Assembly (NCBI GenBank): GCA_963669155.1
Contig: CAVLGW020000005.1
Span: forward strand, 1 to 64,000
Source: Arbacia lixula
Lineage: Eukaryota; Echinodermata; Echinoidea; Arbacioida; Arbaciidae
Direction of reading: 5' to 3'
DNA length: 64,000 bases
The notes below the pieces were generated by a model, which was not told the origin of the DNA, searched no databases, and saw only the letters and a program-made list of their open reading frames with translations. This document shows positions 35,406 to 47,400 of this stretch, one piece after another. The translations under genes were made by a program, and so were the position numbers. Numbering within the stretch: the stretch's first letter is position 1; each line of letters begins with the position of its first letter.

Positions 35406-38400
35406 TTATATAACTCTGTTAAATAATATCAGTCGTCTGGTAGGTGCTGTAACTGTCTGTGCCATGAACTTTAAATGTGAACAATACAGACCTCATTCCC
35501 GGTGCTACTTTCAATGCCGATGCTGATGCCATACGTCGCCCCATCTTGCAGGGGGGCATTGTAGCATCCACCGATGGTCGTGTTATCCCCGACAGTGAAA
35601 TCCATGGGCAGACTGCGCCTCCTCACTCTACCAGCGATGTAAGAATCCTGGTCACTCGTGGAGCTACAGCCACAGCCTGTCTCTCGGCGTCGGCGCCGCC
35701 TTGATGTTGGAGTTCGAATGCTAACTGACATAAGGACATGCCTGCAGACGATTGAGTTACAAGGGACAGATGAACATCAAGTTAACCAAAGGTAAATCAT
35801 AATGAACTTTCCATCCTCTCACCTTTATTATGTGTACTTTCTGGTCGTTAATGCTTGTTACCAACGTTCAGTGTTGAATTGTGTTTCTTAATATATAATT
35901 TCAGTTATTATGAATTGCTTGAACATTGTAACAATCGCCAAAACTAACCCATGTACATACGTACAACTTAAGTAAATATGAATACTTTTTTTTATTCTAC
36001 TGATGAAAGCAACTTGAAAGCATTATCATTTTTTTTTTATTTTGACGGTGTAATGCTCAAGTAGAATAGATTTACACTATAGGAGTTTCACGCCACTGAC
36101 TAAGGCTGGAAACGTTGGCATGATTGTAGGGACATGCAACACATGGCAAGAGTTGTTTGTGTTAAACTTACGTGATATATGGTGAACCTAGATCCTTGCT
36201 GATCGAAATAACTGGTAAGTTGTCAGATGAAAACCATATCTCTGGTGGGAATGGCATCGGCAAATGTTCAGCTTTAATGTGGAAATTAAAATTTACATGG
36301 AACATTATCAAGTATGACAATCACGGTACTTACAATGCCTATTGTGGAAAGCCATACCAGTAGAGGAAGTATCAGATAAGCCAATCAACAACTAATCAAC
36401 CCCTAGTCTTCTAAGCACTGCCATTTTAAGTCATACACCGGATCTGAGAACCTTGTTCTAAAAACAATAATATTTACAAAGTCTGCGTAAGTATACACAC
36501 ATGAAATACTATCCACAAATTGTATTATCCAGCCACTCGAATTAGGTTCTTCCTTTAGAGAAAATTATATTTTAATTTCTTGTGGACAGGAAGAAGGAGC
36601 AATGCTAAATAGCATTGTCAGTCGCATTGCAAATACCAGTTTTACCTGGTAGAATATGACAGGCGATAAGCCCAATTACTTACCTGAAGGAGGTGCTGTA
36701 TATCCCTCGATATGTTCACTTGGATCTCCCGCACCGACCTTGGTAGAAGCCACTAGATAAGCTTCATACAGAGTAGCGGGAAGCAGGTCATCTAGGACTA
36801 AGCTTGTTACATTTCCTCCCGTTGACCAGTTACCGAACGTACCCTCAGGCAGAAAGGAGTCATCGAATGGCTTTTTGGTGATTCTGTACAAAATCTTTGA
36901 TGAAATTCACGTTGCAAAAGGTGAATGAAGGATTATTCTTCCATGTTTTGTGATCTAACTAGGATGTGTTTTTCAGGATTGTTCCAAGCCATATAGTGTA
37001 CCTAAGGATATTTCTTCGTTAAGAAGTAATGGTCGTTTGTTGTTTCATAACTTGGCATATGTGAAGTTTCATGGGAAATATTGTGATCAACATGCGCATG
37101 CATCAAGAGGAACTCCCGAAGTCATTCAACGTAGGTATACCTGACTTATATACTCCGAGTTCATTTTTTAGAACACATAATATATGATCACACACTTTCT
37201 AATATAGTGATGCGGAACTTTCCATTATTTTGAATGTGAATAGTAAAGTGGTTAAAACCCGTCCCATAACTACCTTTCAGATATATCTTTAATTATTATC
37301 ATGCTATAAGGAAGTGATGTGTTGCGTAAAGAGTACAAGTTTATCTGCTTAACGGTAATACGGTGCTTTTTCCCAACATGGAGCATACAAGTAGAGTAAC
37401 GCTCTCCAACATAATTAACCATTTATTTTGCCTTTTAGTAGGATTGGGAGAAGGGTATAAGAAGGAACGCCTCTGGTACCTTGTACTCAACGATTCTGCC
37501 TCGGGGATATCTTGGCTTGTTCCAGCTGAATGTCAGCGAAGTATTGGAGTTGCCAGAAATAGTCAAAGCTTCTGGTGCGCTGGGTACTAACATGTAATAA
37601 ATTGTAAACAAATAAGAATCTTTTGGAGGTGGTATAACTATGACCATGCCATTTCTGAAGCCTCTGCATAAATCATGTATGAATGTTCCCGCACATAAAG
37701 AGACATGGCCATCGCTACCGACATCATACATACAATATGTATGTATGTGATCAATCAAGTGACACGACTTCAAAATATGTTAAACATGACTTGCTTCGCA
37801 AGAAAATAAGGGCACTTTCATTAACTATTTTAATGTTGGTATGAAACGGTGTAGATGTCTCTCTAATATGTACTATCTATTGCACTTGCACGATAAAGCA
37901 AAGGTTAGTCGAACCATATTTGTGTATCCTCCGTTGTCCTTACACAATAATGTAACATAAAGATCTGGGATCTGCGATCTAAATGTAATGTACTTACGTC
38001 CCTCTTCCGTGATTCCCGTGACTGTTGGGGTGCTTGGTAAGCTGATGCCTTTCTGCGACTCAGCGAGAACCTATTAGGAAAACGTGGACAGTCAATATCT
38101 CAATGAAATTCTAAAGTGACCAGACAACATCTTTCAAGAATAGAGCAGAAAGCTTAACTGTAGAGGTATTGTAAGTTTGGGATGCAAAATGGTAATGTTT
38201 CTATTAGTTTATATTCTATTAATATATCCTTACGTCTGGGTAGTCCACAACAAAGCTATAAAATGGAATTCCGTTAATGGTGTACTTGTATTAGCAAACT
38301 AACATGTCACTGCTGTATACACAAATGAATGGTAACGAGCGCTGAGATAAACAGCAGTGGTAGGGTGATGGTAAAGTAAAACAAGGTAATCAAACAAGGT

Positions 38401-41400
38401 TGGAATCTGGCCATGGTCACGACTCTGCTGGGCTAGTGGCTCCATCACCTTATGTGTAGGTCTTTTTCATTTCCCTCGGAAACTTTAGAAGCACTATATA
38501 GGTCTACGATGATATAGTGTTTTCGAGGAAACTTCAACAATACAAAAACAACAACAACCAGCGTTCGAACACCAATAAAAGTAGTGTTACGCTGAATACT
38601 GCCATTAGCTGCCATCTGCCATCTGTCTACCTGGATGGAATAGTTGGTATCCGCTTTCAAGCCTATGACTGTGTGGGATAGCCAGTCATCGATGTCTCCG
38701 CATAGGTCACTCGTGCATGGGAGACTGACATTCATTCTGTCATCACTGCTCGCGTCCTGCAGCTCCGTTTCCCAGTAGACGATATAGTAGCCGATTATAT
38801 AAGCTTCTGGAGGGTTCGGAGATAGCCATTCAACCGTCAAGCTTTTTAGATCGGACGAAGTAACGGTAACTCCGATAGGTATGTCTGGTTGTTCTGTGTA
38901 CAGATGTGAGGTAGATGTTAAATTTAAGAAAGAAATTAATTCTAAAAGACTGATGTGGCAATAGATGGATATTCTTGTCATCGAACAGCAAAATACATGC
39001 AATATCCAATATGATATAAACATTTCGTAAATTCTTTTTTTTTTACGGATTTCTAAATTCGTAAAATGTGAATCCTCACTTAAAGACAGCCAGTCCCTTT
39101 TTCAGATCACCACAAAACCATCGAAACATTTGCAAAACATATAGAGAACTGTTAGCAAGCTCTATATTCACAATTTGAAACTGATACGTAGTGTAAAATT
39201 CAAATAACGCACGTAAACAACGTCTGATTAATAGTATTTACCTCAGGCTCTTAGCAGTTTGTGTTGAAATATCTGCTTTATTGATTAATCTGTTTATTAA
39301 ATTATAACACGCATTATGAAAAAAAAATTGTCGTATGGAAGGAATCATCTCCAAAGCTTGGTAGTTACTCATAAAATTAGGATTTCACACACGCACAATA
39401 ACCACATAGATACTGTAACAAAGACTAATACTTTTTTCGTGGTACGAAAAAAGTCGGTTTGAAATTTAACGGCTGAAATTTTTTACATATACAGAAAGCT
39501 TCAACATGCTATATTCTTAGAAATGGTCTTGAATCACACTTTCTTCAAATTACGATCGTGATAGACGATTTCAAATTTTAAGCTTGCAGAAGGGACGGAC
39601 AATCTTTAATTGATTTCTAACATCTTCGGTAATAAAGAAAACAAGTATTTCAGCATTTACAAAATGGACAACAATATCTAATGATTTGAGAAAAGTATTT
39701 TTAGTGCTTTTCAACATGGTCTGGACATTCCCCTGAGCTTGATATGCCACATTGGTAATAAAAGTATCAATAATTGTGTATCCATATAACGTGAAACAGA
39801 TTTATCTCTAAGCGCTTCACAATATTATAACCCGTAATACTGGGCTCGAAGCAAGAACCTACTGGTTGTTAGTCCAGTGCTCTAACCATAATCACAACGC
39901 CCACTTCTACTTGTAAGTGAGAAATTGCTGAAACCAATGCTATTCGAAGATCAAGAAATATAACTCACTTGCTTCCCTTGTTTGCTGCGTTACTCTTGTG
40001 CTATACGGTCCGTACAAGTCATGGTTCCTTGCTCTAATGGTGACACTGTAGTTGTAGTACGGGATGAGGTCTGTGAACAACGCTTCTAGTGCTGATGCTG
40101 AGGAAATGTTGGTCCTTCCAACTTCTGCGCCCAATGAAGGAGAGTTGAAGATGGACATACTCATAAATCACGCATACATTTCATGTGGGTAATTTGTTAA
40201 ACGTGAAGTAGTTAACGACTAGTTAACTATAAGAAGAGAAGTTTGTCTAATGTTAATCACTCTCAAAGGACGGAACTTCACCTCATTTAATGTGCGCATC
40301 TTTGTCTATTGGGGCGAAGTTCTTCGACTTTTCAAACCGACGCCCCCCCCCCAAAAAAAAAAAAAAAAAAAATAGCGACAAGAACAACCACAATTCCATG
40401 GCTATCATAGGTAACAGTATGTTTTAATTTGTTTTAATTATGTTCTTTATGCCATGGTTGCTCTAATATTGTGATTTTCATTTCCGCCCGTGATTATAAT
40501 GCCAAAAAAAAAAACATTTCTTTTTGCTTTTGTTCCATTTATGTCGAGGTAACCTACCCAAGCTGCAACATTACCCATCGTTTCTGATATTTGTGGAGAT
40601 ACAATGTCTAACTATTTCTAATAAACAATGAGTCAGTATAGTAAAGGGCATTGGAACATATTCGACAAGAAAACAGAGTAATAACTGGCAAGGAAGGTAC
40701 ATACATAATACTATTCTTATTTTTTAATAGTGTTTTATATGCCTTTGCACTAACTGTGTGCTTACATCAAATCAATCTTTATCATTAGTAAGCACCTGAT
40801 GTAGCATTGTACAGGACTAGATCGTAGCCTGTAATTGGTCCGCGCCGCTGGCCACATGGTGGCTCCTCCCAGGTAAAGTTCAAACTGCGTTTCCTCACAG
40901 TGGATGCTTTAAGGTTGGTAGGAACCCCAGTCGGAGCTGCAAAGATAATACTGAAATAAATGTCTATACGGTGTGCGTATACTTTCCCTTTCTCTCTTAA
41001 TTCTGAATGTTGCTAGGCTCTACTTTCCGGCGATATTTCAGAAGCTATTTCGTCAAATGGGTCATAATCTCTCTAGTCCCTTCATCCTAACATGCAGGCT
41101 ACTTCATTCTCCCCGTTTCATTCATTGTTCCTTCCTGACCTATCTAATTCATCTTTCCGCTCAAAAGCGAAGTTGCCTCCTGTAAGTGATAAAATATTGA
41201 ATCATAATTAAATTAAGTACACTTTTGTACGATAAGTATCATTGTATTAATGTTATTATATATTTAATTTCAAAAGCTAGACATAAATATTAGTCAATTC
41301 AAAGCAATTAAGGAGTATTCGGTTTATTTACTACGATAGAAAAAAAAATCTGTGACAGTGAACATGATAAGGTTATAATTTGCACTCAAATGCAGACTTA

Positions 41401-44400
41401 CTCGCATAGCCTGTAGTCTGATTCATGGAATCTTCTTGACCATTCCCAGCCGAATTACTACCTCGGACGAACACAGCGTACTTAGAGTTAGGGCGGAGTT
41501 TGGATAGGTCAAAGGTCTGGATGGAGCCAGGCACGATTCCTGCATGCTTCTTGGAAGCCTCTGGGGTATCTTCACACATGTCAAGCTGCAGGAGACGGTA
41601 CTTGATCTCGTAGGCAGTCGGCTGGCAAGGGTTGGAGTTGGCGTTGGAGGCGGCCCATCTCACCGTCAGACCAGTGGTTCCAGGTTCGTAACCGTGTTGC
41701 ACGAGGTCAGTGAATTGTGGCTGACCGGGAACTACAAACGTTCAGGGTTTTACACGACTCATTGAACACTTCAATACTAAACAATAACGACATTTAAGAA
41801 TATCCTAAAAAAACGTTTTGATCTTAGTAAACTTAAGTTTTACAAAAAAAAAAAATCCACTTGTCTGATTCATTGCATAAGTCACAACCATTACATTAAA
41901 GGTACCCTGACATCAAATTGTATGTTAGCTTAATTTGATGCAACTTAATATATATATATAACAAAATCACAAACTGTTCAAAGGAATTATGTGTCCTATA
42001 TTTTAAAAACATTACAATGACTACCTGCAAATGCTTAAAATAGCATCACCTGCTTATAGGTACAATGCAAATTATTTTTTCCTTGGCACAGCTAGCACAT
42101 ATCTGACATAAGGAAACGATTATTCCCACATGGAAGGTTGTTAGATGGTATTGTGTAAAGACATGTGATGTTCTTGTGGGCAGGTGGAGGAAGTCATTGC
42201 AATGTTTAGTTTGTGCATGAATTATGTTTATTATCCTGATAATTTCTACCTTTGATGTCACAACGGGAATATTGAGTTAGAGGATATTCTGGAGGCAGAG
42301 CTTAACAGTGCTGAGAAAAAAAAGTAAAGAAAACATATTTTAAAATATAGGACACATAATTCCATTGAACAGTTAGTGATTTTGTTATATACATATTAAG
42401 TTGCATCAAATTAAGTCAACATACATTTTGATGTCAGGGGATCTTTAAACACTGTAAACCAAGTTAAAAAAAAGTAATTCAGTGGTGCAAACCAGGGTAC
42501 CTGATATATTTGTTCTCGCCATGAGTGTTGTCCAGTTACTCCTGTGTTCGCTCTGCAGCACAACTCGTACTTGAAAGCGGTAATCTGAGCAAGCTTGTAA
42601 TCCACTGATGTTCAAGTGAGTTGCCCGTGTCGTCTCATTTGGTGATCCCACATAGCTCTTGGTGAGTGTGTTATAGAGGTTGTACTCATAGCCATAAAGT
42701 TCCCCATGCAAATCCTTACAGGGTAACGCATCCCAGGTAAGATGTAAAGTGTCTGCCTCAGCTGTGTATGAAATCGCCGATAGTGCTATAGGTGCTGTGG
42801 GCATAGTGGGGTGGATATAAACAAAAAACAATGTTACCTCGAAGGCTTTTCTTTTTCTTTTATTCCTTTTGAACTGTTTGTAAATATTTGAGTAACGCTA
42901 CAGCTGTCTATCATGTAGTGCTGAGGGAATTCACATTATATTCATATAGATTTGGTATTGAAATATATTGATATTCGATCTTAAGGGCAATAAACCCGTA
43001 CGATATTGTCTTAGCACCAACCAACTCACGAGAATTCGATGTTTGCCCAGTCGCTTCCACTTGTGTATTCCTCGATCCTTTGATGAAGCCGGTGATGGAA
43101 ACTTTGTACGAGGAGAAGGGCTTTAACCCAGACAGGAGGTTGTGGGTAACAGTGACATTCAATGGTGAGACATGGGCTTCAGAAATGGGATCCCCTGAGC
43201 AGGCCAGGTACTCGATCAACTGGTACTCTAGAGAGTAGTAGCTGGCATTGCAGCGGGATGACACTGACCAACGGACGACCATGCTGCTGTCTCTTGTTGA
43301 ACTGGCCTTCACACGCACATTTAACACTGAACAAAGTGTATTAAAGGGCATATACTGTACTGGGAAGGCAAAATGGCCTTCAAAAGGTAATTGTTAGCAA
43401 TCTTCTTGCGAATGGTCTCAAATTCATGTATTGTCCATTTTAGAGGCTTGCTGAAAGTTATTTGCCCTCAAATGATTCACATTTTGATTCACACGGGATA
43501 TTAATTGGTATGCATTATTCTCTGTCCTCTTTTTCGTATTGATTTATATCTTCTGCAGATAAATCAAACTCGATACCGATCCTTAAATTGATATCTGACC
43601 AGTGTGAAGGTAATGTGCACGTATGTTATGTTTCTATATTGTCATCACGCCTTACGTTCTTTAAGTGAGGCGGCGGAACTATTTCATTTTTAACTTGGGA
43701 TGGGGCGACACAAACATATTGCACCTCCTTTTGGGGAAGCACACATGACGTGCGCACTCATATGCACAAGCACATACACTTAAACATACGCATGGGCACG
43801 CACGGTACATACAAACACTATATATGCCGGAATGTGGGTAAGGTATGATATGGAGAACAGTGCATGTGACTATGGACATTAATAATTCGTATTCGGAGAG
43901 GTGACTAAACACAATTTGTGCTCAACAATCCTCGTTACTTGACTACGGGCATTAATCATTCGTATTCTGAGAGGTGACTAAACACAATTTGTGCTCAATA
44001 ATCCTCGTTACTCCATAACCACAATATAAACATTTCGTTATAGATCACATTAAAAACAACAAAATCACTTTTGGAACATGCACAATTATGCTGTGAAGCA
44101 TACATTGGGCAATAAATGCACGTAGACATTTCAGACATAAAGGATCATTTTACAAAAGAATTTACCGGCGGATTTGTATATTCAAGATTTTAGATGTACG
44201 CAGTAACATGCTAAAGCATGCATCTACAATTCTAGTTGTTGTAGAAGTAACACATTAAAGTATTACCATAAAGACAAATAGGTTTCATATCAGTGAACTA
44301 GATGTACAGGGCGTGTTTTGTGAATCATACGTACATGTCAATCCAGTCAGTCCAGATGCTTGAGAGGTGTCACCTGATACATACACTGGGGGTGTAGCAC

Positions 44401-47400
44401 CGGGAGACGCTGTATTGATCTTGGCTGTGAGAAGAAGTTCATACATGGTGCAGGGCTTGAGGTCATCAAATGACACTGATGTCTGGTCTATTTGGTAGAT
44501 GTACTTCATGTCAGAATGCGCACCCCGAGCAGAACTATTACCTTGCGTCGAAGTAGCTCCATGTTCGTAGATTCTAGCATAGTAGTACCCAAACACGCCA
44601 CCGGTGTTTCTACACGTCAAAGCATCCCAGATGAAGCCCATACTTGTTGGGTGAGTAATGGAAGTATTAACCCTGAGTCCAGTAACTGCAGGGGGCGCTG
44701 TGGAATGGGGTTTCAACGACAGAAACAAATAGCATCTCCGTGGGGGAAGTCCCCTTGCAATCTTCCTTAGGACATTTCTAAAAATTAATCACCATGACAT
44801 TATGTTTGCATGTCGTGTATTCTTCCGCACATATTTGCTCTCTGACATTTAAGCTGGATTATGCTTGTGGTACATGACATGGCTGATTTTTAGATTCCTC
44901 TTGACTTTTTCATCAGACAAACTAAATGTAGTTGAAGCAATATAACTTAAGGTGTCAATAATAACGTTAATATCAGTGTTGAATGTCAAGACACAATCGA
45001 TACTCCATCAAATCAAACATCTGTTTTTTCATTTCTCTAGGATGAAAAAAACGACTTTGAAAGTTGACAAATGAAATTGAAATGTGGTTAATTCTTAAGT
45101 AGTGCCTTTCCACACCAAAATGCCCTTTCACATTATAGTCACTTACCTCCATGTTGAGTAAAAATTGTCCGTTCCACAGTCCCACCCTCACCAGCATCAT
45201 TCGCAGCAACAAAGGATATGTTGTAAGACGAAAATGCCTCCAAACCCGTGAGAACGAATACATGGTTTGCGGTATTAGTAATGGTCTCATGTCGATTGAC
45301 TTTCGGTTCAGGACTAGGGCAAGCACGTTTCTGAAGCAGGCTGTAACGAATGATGTAGTAGTCTGGTAGGCAAGACGTGTTGGACACACTCCAAGTGAAG
45401 GAGATTTGATTGGTAGATGGAGAGAACTTGAAGTTTGAGACAGCCTCGGGAGCTAGTTAAGATATGGTTTACAAAAAACACAGAATGTTTCATGTCAGTT
45501 GGATGTGTATCTGAATAGATGTTTGTACATACCAAAAGATTAATAATTGTCAATCTTTTCTGTGAGAAAATATGAATAAAAGGGTTACAGTTCGACATTC
45601 CGAAGGTTCATTATTCCTAAGGTTCGTAATTCCCAAAAGCGTAAATTGCCTATATCGATTTTCGTTAGTCCGAAAACGAAATATGGGTCGTTAATCCGAA
45701 CATTTGTGGCGTTATTCCGATGGTTTGTTATTCCGAAGGTTCGTTAATCAGGAAATAAAATAGGGCTCGTTATTCCGAAGGGTCGTTAATCCGAAGATAA
45801 AATAGGATTCGTTATTCCGAAGGTTCGTTAATCTGAAAATAAAACAGGGTTCAAAATTCCGAGGGCTCGTTAATCCGAAAACGAAATAAGGTTCGTTACT
45901 CCGATGGTTCTTTAATTCAAAAACGAAATAAGGTTCGTTAGTCCAAAACTTGTTATGGGAGTGGGAAGTGGCTGATGTATCATTACCAGGCTCGATTAAA
46001 TAAGCAGAATACGTTTTAAAGGGGTGATCATAGGCTTATGGGGCAAGTTCGTTTTTATGCAAGAATCAATATCATGTTTATCTCTCATTGCCAGACCTGT
46101 AAATTTCGCTGAGGAAGTATTGTTGCATTTTGAAATCGTTTTGTCCTAGTTCAAAATTTCTACTAAAAGATCCATTCTTGATGGTTACCACTTACAAACC
46201 TAAAAAATATTGCTCTGTGCGGCCATCGTAGCCAGCTGTTCGGAATGAGGGGGGTGGGGTGGGGGGGGGGGGGGGTAAGACACACTTATTTCGCATTGAA
46301 TTTATATGTATATGTATATAATAAATAAATGTATTGATATATACATATACAGGGGAGGATCCAGCTTTCGCCAATAGGGGGGGGGGGGGCGGAACAAAAT
46401 TCATCCACATTTTTCCCGATCGGCCGCTCAAAGGACTCATCTTTATTTTGCTAATTTATCACACTGCTATATCAGAGATATTTATGAAAGATATTCATAT
46501 TTCATTTGTGATTATCTGTATCTTTCTCTGCCTTTTAGTGTCCTCATACTATAAAGATTATCTGTACATCATGCATGGCCCATCCTGATGATGACGAAAC
46601 GGAGTTCATCAATAACACACTACATTTTTACAATTGTATTACAGTTTGTTAAAGTGTGCGGGTGTGTGTGGATGCGTGGGTGCGTGGATGTGTTTGTGTG
46701 TGCAGAGGCGATGGGGTTAGTACATACAACCCCTGAAATAATTGTTAGTATACTCATCTCATCCCTTTCACTGTTGTCTACATCCTTATAGACTCACGTT
46801 TTATCTGAACATCAACATCATATGATATTTCATTGGAGGCAAGTTTACTGTTGAAAAGTAGGATGCCTGAATGATTATACTGCCCTTACAAACACGAACA
46901 CGTAACACCCACATAATACGAGCACCTCTCACGCAACACACACCCACAATGACATACTGTTCGGTGGATATGAATTGAAATGCAACCCCTTTTGAAGTTC
47001 CACATGGATAATGATAAAAAAATACACATGTATCATCCTCCGCTGAGATTAATATTGCTTAATTAATATTCTGTCATTTTCTTTTTCATTACAACACCAT
47101 TTTGTTACTCAAATAAGATTATTTCATTTTCGTAAAAAAGAACCTTATTTCATTTTCAGACTAACGAACCTTTTTACGTCTTCGGACAAACGAACCTCCG
47201 GAATAACGAACCTTATTTCTTTTTTGGACGAATGAACCTTCGGAATAACGAGTGCTTCCCAATATTCAAGGATGCATACATAATTGAAATCACAGCTTGA
47301 ATCTGATTTACTCGAATACTCGTGTTAAAGGAGCACCTACCTAGTGAATACATGTCTCTCGTGTGGAAAAAAAATCATGCGTGGGGATAAGCATCTGCAC

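Larger units (their letters stand above)
34590..35412. mobile_element. Foldback element built from tRNA-like SINE heads inside an (AT)n tract
   Basis: 34620-34890 is repeated inverted at 35160-35365, and 34630-34755 is also repeated directly at 35025-35155. Both outer ends abut (AT)n microsatellites (34595-34627 and 35360-35402) next to TGTGAAAGAAATGGATG. Two of the three units carry a full tRNA-like sequence. The whole structure fills the intron between phosphatase exons 13 and 14. Confidence 0.75.

Noticed and set aside
38445..38630. Read-through of the FN3-7 frame past the exon 9 donor
   Set aside because: The FN3 pattern is lost ([13 protein letters not shown]). Splicing at CAG|GTAGAC to 38070 restores it.
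44973..45389. 138-codon minus-strand ORF overlapping FN3-1
   Set aside because: Wrong frame; a shadow of exon 2 continuing into the intron.
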